Below are positions 5,964 to 9,621 of a stretch of 9,621 nucleotides of DNA, in pieces. The stretch lies in NCBI GenBank assembly GCA_050744245.1, contig JBOGGX010000151.1, positions 1 through 9,621 of the forward strand. The letters are read 5' to 3'. The DNA comes from JBOGGX01 sp050744245 (GTDB lineage Bacteria; Actinomycetota; Acidimicrobiia; Acidimicrobiales; JBOGGX01). The position numbers were made by a program, and so were the translations under genes. Positions within the stretch are counted from its first letter, which is position 1, and every line of letters starts with the position of its first letter. Under the pieces are notes generated by a model that saw only the letters and a list, made by a program, of their open reading frames with translations, was not told the origin of the DNA and ran no database searches.

Positions 5964-6749
5964 GGGCGCCCGACGTTCCTCGACCTTCCGGAGCGTCCGG
6001 GCCGCCCGCGGAGCACCGGTCTCACCGTCGTCATCGACGGCGGTGTGCCGGTGAGCGACGTGGCGTCGCTCCTGGCGTCGATGGGTGCGCACGTCGACGT
6101 GTGGAAGCTGGGCTGGGGCGGCGCCTATCTCGACCCGGCCGTCGCCGGGAAGCTGAGCCTCGTGACCGAGCATGGGATCACGGGCTGCGTCGGCGGCACG
6201 CTGATCGAGCTCGCCGCCCGGGCCGGTCGCGTCGACGAATGCCTCGCCTGGGCGTCCGAGTCCGGATTCGCCGCGGTCGAGGTGTCGAACGGCCTGCGCC
6301 AGCTGACAAGGGAAGCCAAGTCGGAGATCATCGCCCGCGCCACGCGCCGGTTCACGGTCGTGGCCGAGATCGGCGCCAAGGACGAGACGGTGGTTCCCAA
6401 CCCGTCCGAGTGGGCCGCCGAAGCCGCGGACGACCTGGCCGCGGGCGCGTCACTGTTCATCACCGAGGGTCGGGAGAGCGGCACGGTCGGGCTCTTCGAC
6501 CCGCGGGGTGCGGCCCGCCTCGACGTGCTCGACGCGGTGCTGGCCGTCGCCGATCCAGAGGTGCTCGTGTTCGAAGCACCGCGTCGCGAGCAGCAGGCGT
6601 GGTTCATCGCCCGTTTCGGTCCCAACGTGAACCTGGCCAACATCGCGCCCAGGGACGTGCTCGGGCTCGAGGCCCTCCGGCTCGGCCTGCGGGCCGACAC
6701 CGCCCACCTGTCGGCGCCCGTGGTCGCATCCGACATGGCGCGGTCGTGA
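5961..6749 (+). CDS. comA: Phosphosulfolactate synthase (ComA / XcbB1-like)
   Basis: A 262-aa protein closely matching ComA, which adds sulfite to phosphoenolpyruvate to give (R)-phosphosulfolactate, the first step of coenzyme M synthesis. The TIM-barrel motifs I remember from methanogen ComA are present: GLTVVIDGGVP (20-30), VWKLGWGGA (47-55), GGTLIE (78-83), AAVEVSNG (104-111), VVAEIGAK (133-140), TEGRESGTVGLFD (168-180), FEAPRREQQAWFIARFG (204-220) and NVNLANI (222-228). The length is typical. The GTG at 5961 is the only start that gives the family N-terminus; it is probably leaderless. The stop overlaps the next start as GTGA. Bacterial homologs include XcbB1 of Xanthobacter autotrophicus and spore-forming Bacillus proteins that make sulfolactate; the lyase and PLP genes downstream favour coenzyme M here. 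Confidence 0.93.
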   Translation: MGRPTFLDLPERPGRPRSTGLTVVIDGGVPVSDVASLLASMGAHVDVWKLGWGGAYLDPAVAGKLSLVTEHGITGCVGGTLIELAARAGRVDECLAWASESGFAAVEVSNGLRQLTREAKSEIIARATRRFTVVAEIGAKDETVVPNPSEWAAEAADDLAAGASLFITEGRESGTVGLFDPRGAARLDVLDAVLAVADPEVLVFEAPRREQQAWFIARFGPNVNLANIAPRDVLGLEALRLGLRADTAHLSAPVVASDMARS

Positions 6750-7639
6750 CCAACGTCGTTCCGAGCGCCTACCGAGGCGTCGCCGTGGCCGATGTCGACG
6801 TTCCGATCGAGGCCGCGGCCCTGGTGGCCTGCTTCGTCGGCCGCGAGTGCTACCGGCACACCCGTTTCATCGTCGTCCGGAACGGGAGCGCGGCGGCGCT
6901 GCTTCGGGTCGAGGCGGCCGACCGGGGACCCCTCTTCTCCCCGATCATCGCGGTCGAGGTGATGGCCGGGTCCGACGAAACCGTTGTGGTCCAACGGCCC
7001 GAGATCGACACCGCGGTGCCGTCGCAGCTGGCCCTGGCCGCCGATGGGGCGCCGGCAGACGCCCGAGCCATCGTCGTCTTCGGCCGGTACGGGCACGTGA
7101 GCTTCCTGCTCGACCCGGAGCCCGTCCGGATCCAGGTCCGCGACGTCGTGCCCCCCCGGCCGGCCAAGCTCCTCGACCAGGCCCGGCGGGTGCTCGAGGT
7201 GGCCGAGGATCTCCCCCCGACCGTGCTCGTTCCCGACCTGCTCGACCTCGGCGAGGTGGTGCCAGCCGACGGCGACGTCCTCCTCCCCTGCCGGGGCAGC
7301 GGGATCGAGTTGGCCGGACGCCGGCAGTGGTTCCTCGATGAGCACCCCGCCAAGCGCGACTGGACCCTGGTCGGCTGCGCCCGGTCCCACGAGATCCACC
7401 GCTGGTTCTACGACGACGAGCCAGGCTCGTCGGTCGATCTATGCCCGAGCCGGCGAGTCCGGCCCGCCGGCGACGACCCCGAGCCGACGATGGTGCTGAC
7501 GAAATGCTGCCTCCAGGAGACCGAGGTGCGCTACGGCGACGGCATCGCGATCGTCCCGTGGGGAGCCACCCTCGACCAGGTGCGCGAGGCGCTCGGCGTC
7601 CTCATCCGCGAGGCGGAGCCGGCGTGGGCGCCCGTCTGA
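6746..7639 (+). CDS. Unrecognised 297-aa Cys/His-containing protein inside the putative CoM operon
   Basis: I do not recognise this family. The GTG at 6746 overlaps the comA stop (GTGA) and the end overlaps the lyase start by 16 bases, so it is translationally coupled on both sides and almost certainly works with them. It has no signal peptide or membrane span. The first half alternates short strands (for example RFIVVRNGSAAALLRV and ARAIVVFGRYGHVSFLL). The C-terminal third is rich in possible metal or redox ligands: C182 in LPCRGSG, C211-x3-H215-x2-H218 in GCARSHEIHRWFYDD, C233 in DLCPSRR and an adjacent pair C254-C255 in LTKCCLQE. Two more cysteines, C29 and C35, are near the N-terminus. 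Because the published bacterial CoM route includes decarboxylation, thiolation and reduction after phosphate loss, a sulfur-handling or redox role is possible, but this is inference from context. Confidence 0.85.
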   Translation: MTNVVPSAYRGVAVADVDVPIEAAALVACFVGRECYRHTRFIVVRNGSAAALLRVEAADRGPLFSPIIAVEVMAGSDETVVVQRPEIDTAVPSQLALAADGAPADARAIVVFGRYGHVSFLLDPEPVRIQVRDVVPPRPAKLLDQARRVLEVAEDLPPTVLVPDLLDLGEVVPADGDVLLPCRGSGIELAGRRQWFLDEHPAKRDWTLVGCARSHEIHRWFYDDEPGSSVDLCPSRRVRPAGDDPEPTMVLTKCCLQETEVRYGDGIAIVPWGATLDQVREALGVLIREAEPAWAPV

Positions 7640-8985
7640 CCGACGCCGGTCCCTTCGCCCATCTGTGGGGCAGCGACGAGGTGCGCGCCCTGCTCGACGA
7701 CGACGGCCGGCTCAGGATCTGGCTTGCGATACTCGCCGCCCTGGCCGACGCCCAGGCCGAGCTCGGCATCATTCCCCGGCCGGCGGCCATTGCCATCGCC
7801 GGGGTCGCCCCCGACCAGCTCGACCAGAACCTCATCACGGCCGAGACGAGACGGACCTCGCACTCCACCCTGGGTCTGATCCGGGCCGTTCAGCAGGTGC
7901 TCCCGGCGGAAGCAGCCGAGTTCGTGTACTACGGCGTCACCGTGCAGGACCTCACCGACACGTGGACGGCGCTGACGATTCGCGAGGTCGGGGCGATCGC
8001 CTGGCGCGACCTCCACACCATCGAGCTCGGCCTGGTCGACCTGGCCGTCGCCCACCGGTCGACGGTGATGGCCGGGCGGACCCACGGCCAGCCGGGGGCG
8101 CCGATCACGTTCGGGATGAAGGCGGCGTCCTGGGCCGACGAGGTCCGTCGCCACATCGAGCGGCTGGCCCAGGGACGCGACCGATGGCTCGTGGCGCAGC
8201 TCGGCGGCGCGGTGGGCACCCTCGGCTTCTTCGGTGACGACGGTCCCCGCCTGCGCGCCCTGTTCAGCCAACGCTTGGGGCTGGCCGATCCCGGGGTCCC
8301 CTGGCTCACCAGCCGCGACCGGATCGCCGAGTTCGGGCTCCTCCTGGCGATGGTCGCCTCGACCCTGGCCCGCATCGGCGGCGAGGTCTATGAGCTCCAG
8401 CGACCGGAGATCGGCGAGCTCGGTGAGCCGTCCGGCCCGGACACGGTCGGCAGCATCACCATGCCCCACAAGCGCAACCCGGAGAGCAGCGAGCACCTCG
8501 ACACGCTGGCCCGCCTGACCCGAGCCAATGCCGGGGTGCTGCTCGAAGCGATGGTGCAGGCCCACGAGCGCGACGGGCGGGGATGGAAGGCCGAGTGGGC
8601 CGCGTTTCCCGAGGTGTGCCTGCTGACCTCGACAGCCCTTCGTCTCGGCGCCGACCTCGTCGCCGGCCTCGTCGTCGACCGGGAGGCGATGCGGCGCAAC
8701 GTCGAGGCCAGCGGCGGCTACCTGGCGTCGGAGCAGGTGCTCGGGGCCCTGGCCCGCGGTCTCGGCAAGCACCGGGCCCAGGCCCTGCTGCGGGAGGCGT
8801 TCGTCGCGGGTCGGTCCCGCGGCCGGTCGCTGGTCGAGTCGGTGGCCGCCACCGGCGCCATGCCCGTCGACGATGCGGCCCGCCTCGTCGCCGCGCCCGC
8901 CATCGCCTCGGCCGAGGCCGCGGTCGACACGGTCGTCGATCGCGCCCACCGGGCCCGGGCGGCCGAGTCGGAGCGCTGGCCGTGA
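7624..8985 (+). CDS. Aspartase/fumarase-superfamily lyase (XcbC1/XcbD1-like; annotators may call it adenylosuccinate lyase)
   Basis: A 453-aa, mostly helical lyase with the superfamily's three conserved regions: TSHST with H80 together with YYGVTVQDLTDT (102-113), GRTHGQPGAPITFG with H154 (151-164), and GSITMPHKRNPESSE (276-290). The catalytic Ser (S277) and H154 are kept, but the second Ser of the usual GSSxMP loop is Ile278, a position that normally touches the substrate. In Xanthobacter, XcbC1 of this superfamily removes phosphate from phosphosulfolactate to give sulfoacrylate, and XcbD1 is a second member. The position two genes after comA favours such a role over purine synthesis; which of the two it matches is undecided. 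The GTG at 7624 overlaps the upstream gene by 16 bases; other starts would truncate the N-terminal helix. Confidence 0.88.
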   Translation: MGARLTDAGPFAHLWGSDEVRALLDDDGRLRIWLAILAALADAQAELGIIPRPAAIAIAGVAPDQLDQNLITAETRRTSHSTLGLIRAVQQVLPAEAAEFVYYGVTVQDLTDTWTALTIREVGAIAWRDLHTIELGLVDLAVAHRSTVMAGRTHGQPGAPITFGMKAASWADEVRRHIERLAQGRDRWLVAQLGGAVGTLGFFGDDGPRLRALFSQRLGLADPGVPWLTSRDRIAEFGLLLAMVASTLARIGGEVYELQRPEIGELGEPSGPDTVGSITMPHKRNPESSEHLDTLARLTRANAGVLLEAMVQAHERDGRGWKAEWAAFPEVCLLTSTALRLGADLVAGLVVDREAMRRNVEASGGYLASEQVLGALARGLGKHRAQALLREAFVAGRSRGRSLVESVAATGAMPVDDAARLVAAPAIASAEAAVDTVVDRAHRARAAESERWP

Positions 8986-9005
8986 GCGAGCGCGGCGAGC
9001 GAACG
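8984..9005 (+). repeat. Short GCGAGCG direct repeat after the lyase stop
   Basis: GCGAGCG occurs at 8986-8992 and again at 8995-9001, separated by CG, directly after the TGA at 8983-8985. Similar GAGCGAGCG-type strings are common just after genes in GC-rich actinobacterial DNA. I assign no function. Confidence 0.4.
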
Positions 9006-9024
9006 CCCGTGGCTTTCGCGGACG

Positions 9025-9041
9025 ACCACCGCCACGGTGGT
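9025..9041. promoter_or_regulatory. 7-bp perfect hairpin in the lyase/PLP-gene gap
   Basis: ACCACCG, a 3-base loop CCA, then CGGTGGT form a perfect 7-bp stem in the only real gap (85 bases) of the operon. There is no T-run after it, so it is not a standard intrinsic terminator. It could be an operator, an mRNA-stabilising stem or a weak attenuator before the PLP gene. Confidence 0.4.
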
Positions 9042-9070
9042 TCAGCGCGCACACCTCGCCGGGGCTCACG

Positions 9071-9621
9071 GTGAACGACTTCGGCGGGCTGCCCCGCTGG
9101 CCGCTCGCGGTGCTGCCCACCCCCCTGGTCAGGGCGCCGAGGCTCGGCGAACGGCTCGGCCTCGACCTGTGGATCAAGCGCGACGACCTCACCGGGTTCG
9201 GGCCGGCCGGCAACAAGGCCAGGGCGCTCGAGCTGCTCATGGGCGACGCCCTGGGCTCCGGCTGCAACCACATGATCGGCTGCGGCGGCCCGGCGTCCAA
9301 CCTGTGTGCCGGGCTGGCCCTGGCCGCGGCCACCGCCGGGCTGCGCTGCACGCTCGTGCTCCACGGCGACGCCTCCGGGCCGGGCCATCTCAACCTGGCG
9401 ATCGCCGCCGCCGCGGGGGCGTCGGTCCTGTACACCGGAGACCCCAACCGGGAGACGGTCGAGCCCATGGCGGCCGAGGTTGCCGCCGACCTGACCGCTC
9501 GCGGCGAGCGCCCCTATGTCGTGCCGCGGGGTGGCGCAACGGCGCGGAGCGCGGCCAGCTTCGCCATCGCCGCGGCCGAGCTCGTCGCCCAGCTCCCGGG
9601 GCGGGAGGCGCGGCTCGTGAT
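9071..9621 (+). CDS. PLP-dependent D-cysteine desulfhydrase/ACC-deaminase-like protein (XcbE1-like), 3' end cut by window edge
   Basis: This reads open from a GTG at 9071 to the right edge (183 codons; family members are about 320-340 aa, so roughly the N-terminal half is seen). It belongs to the fold-type II PLP enzymes. LPTPLVRAPRLGERLGL (15-31) is followed by WIKRDDLTGFG (34-44), then AGNKARALE with the PLP-binding lysine K49. The cofactor/substrate loop is GCGGPASNLCAG (70-81), where many relatives have SNH; here H is replaced by Leu78. RGGATARSA near the end also fits the family. In the bacterial CoM pathway the homologous XcbE1 is thought to carry out the thiolation step. There is no in-frame start upstream of 9071 within the gap, and the ribosome site is weak. 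It lies 85 bases after the lyase in the same direction, probably in the same operon. Confidence 0.88.
   Translation, partial: MNDFGGLPRWPLAVLPTPLVRAPRLGERLGLDLWIKRDDLTGFGPAGNKARALELLMGDALGSGCNHMIGCGGPASNLCAGLALAAATAGLRCTLVLHGDASGPGHLNLAIAAAAGASVLYTGDPNRETVEPMAAEVAADLTARGERPYVVPRGGATARSAASFAIAAAELVAQLPGREARLV

Noticed and set aside
7624..8985. Housekeeping adenylosuccinate lyase (purB)
   Set aside because: The signature loop differs (GSIT) and the gene is coupled to comA and an unknown protein rather than to purine genes; not fully excluded.
9025..9041. Intrinsic terminator between the lyase and PLP genes
   Set aside because: The stem is only 7 bp and lacks a following T-run; kept only as a possible regulatory hairpin.
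7531..9468. 645-aa minus-strand open frame
   Set aside because: Low-complexity shadow running antisense through the lyase and the PLP gene, both of which have strong motifs.

Overview
The window is about 70% G+C by eye, with strongly G/C-biased third codon positions, frequent GTG starts, tightly overlapping genes and promoters with only a -10-like box. This suggests a high-GC actinomycetote. An Acidimicrobiia-like relative is my best guess, but I cannot prove the lineage. Nine protein genes fill almost all of the DNA. I see no RNA genes, insertion sequences or CRISPR arrays, and no gene-free stretch above about 110 bases. Genes at both ends are cut by the window edge.

Left block, minus strand (1-2460): carbamate kinase (arcC/allK type) followed by an FdrA-type protein that runs off the left edge. 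In enteric bacteria this pairing belongs to oxamate/allantoin breakdown. FdrA with its partners makes carbamoyl phosphate, and carbamate kinase converts that to ATP, ammonia and CO2.

Middle block (2568-5924): an unrecognised 215-aa protein, an MSMEG_0568-family radical SAM protein and an MSMEG_0567/Sll0786-type GNAT acetyltransferase lie on the plus strand. An Sll0787-type AIR-synthase-like protein faces them on the minus strand, and its 3' end overlaps the GNAT gene by 41 bases. The last three are hallmark members of the 'Nit1C' nitrilase/nitrogen-starvation cluster, but no nitrilase is visible here. A 17-base element with one mismatch lies in front of both the unknown gene and the radical SAM gene.

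Right block, plus strand (5961-9621+): phosphosulfolactate synthase (ComA), an unrecognised cysteine/histidine-containing 297-aa protein, an aspartase/fumarase-superfamily lyase, and a PLP-dependent D-cysteine desulfhydrase/ACC-deaminase-like protein cut by the right edge. ComA plus an aspartase/fumarase lyase plus a D-cysteine-desulfhydrase-like enzyme is the gene set described for bacterial coenzyme M synthesis in Xanthobacter autotrophicus (xcbB1, C1, D1, E1). The first three genes overlap one another and probably form one operon. The unknown 297-aa protein lies inside it and is the best candidate here for an undescribed pathway component.

The window therefore places a nitrogen-salvage pair, an incomplete Nit1C-like set and a putative coenzyme M operon side by side. 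Whether the three blocks work together is inference. The CoM block and the Nit1C-like block share a compact divergent promoter region (5925-5960), and the nitrogen blocks share another (2461-2567).
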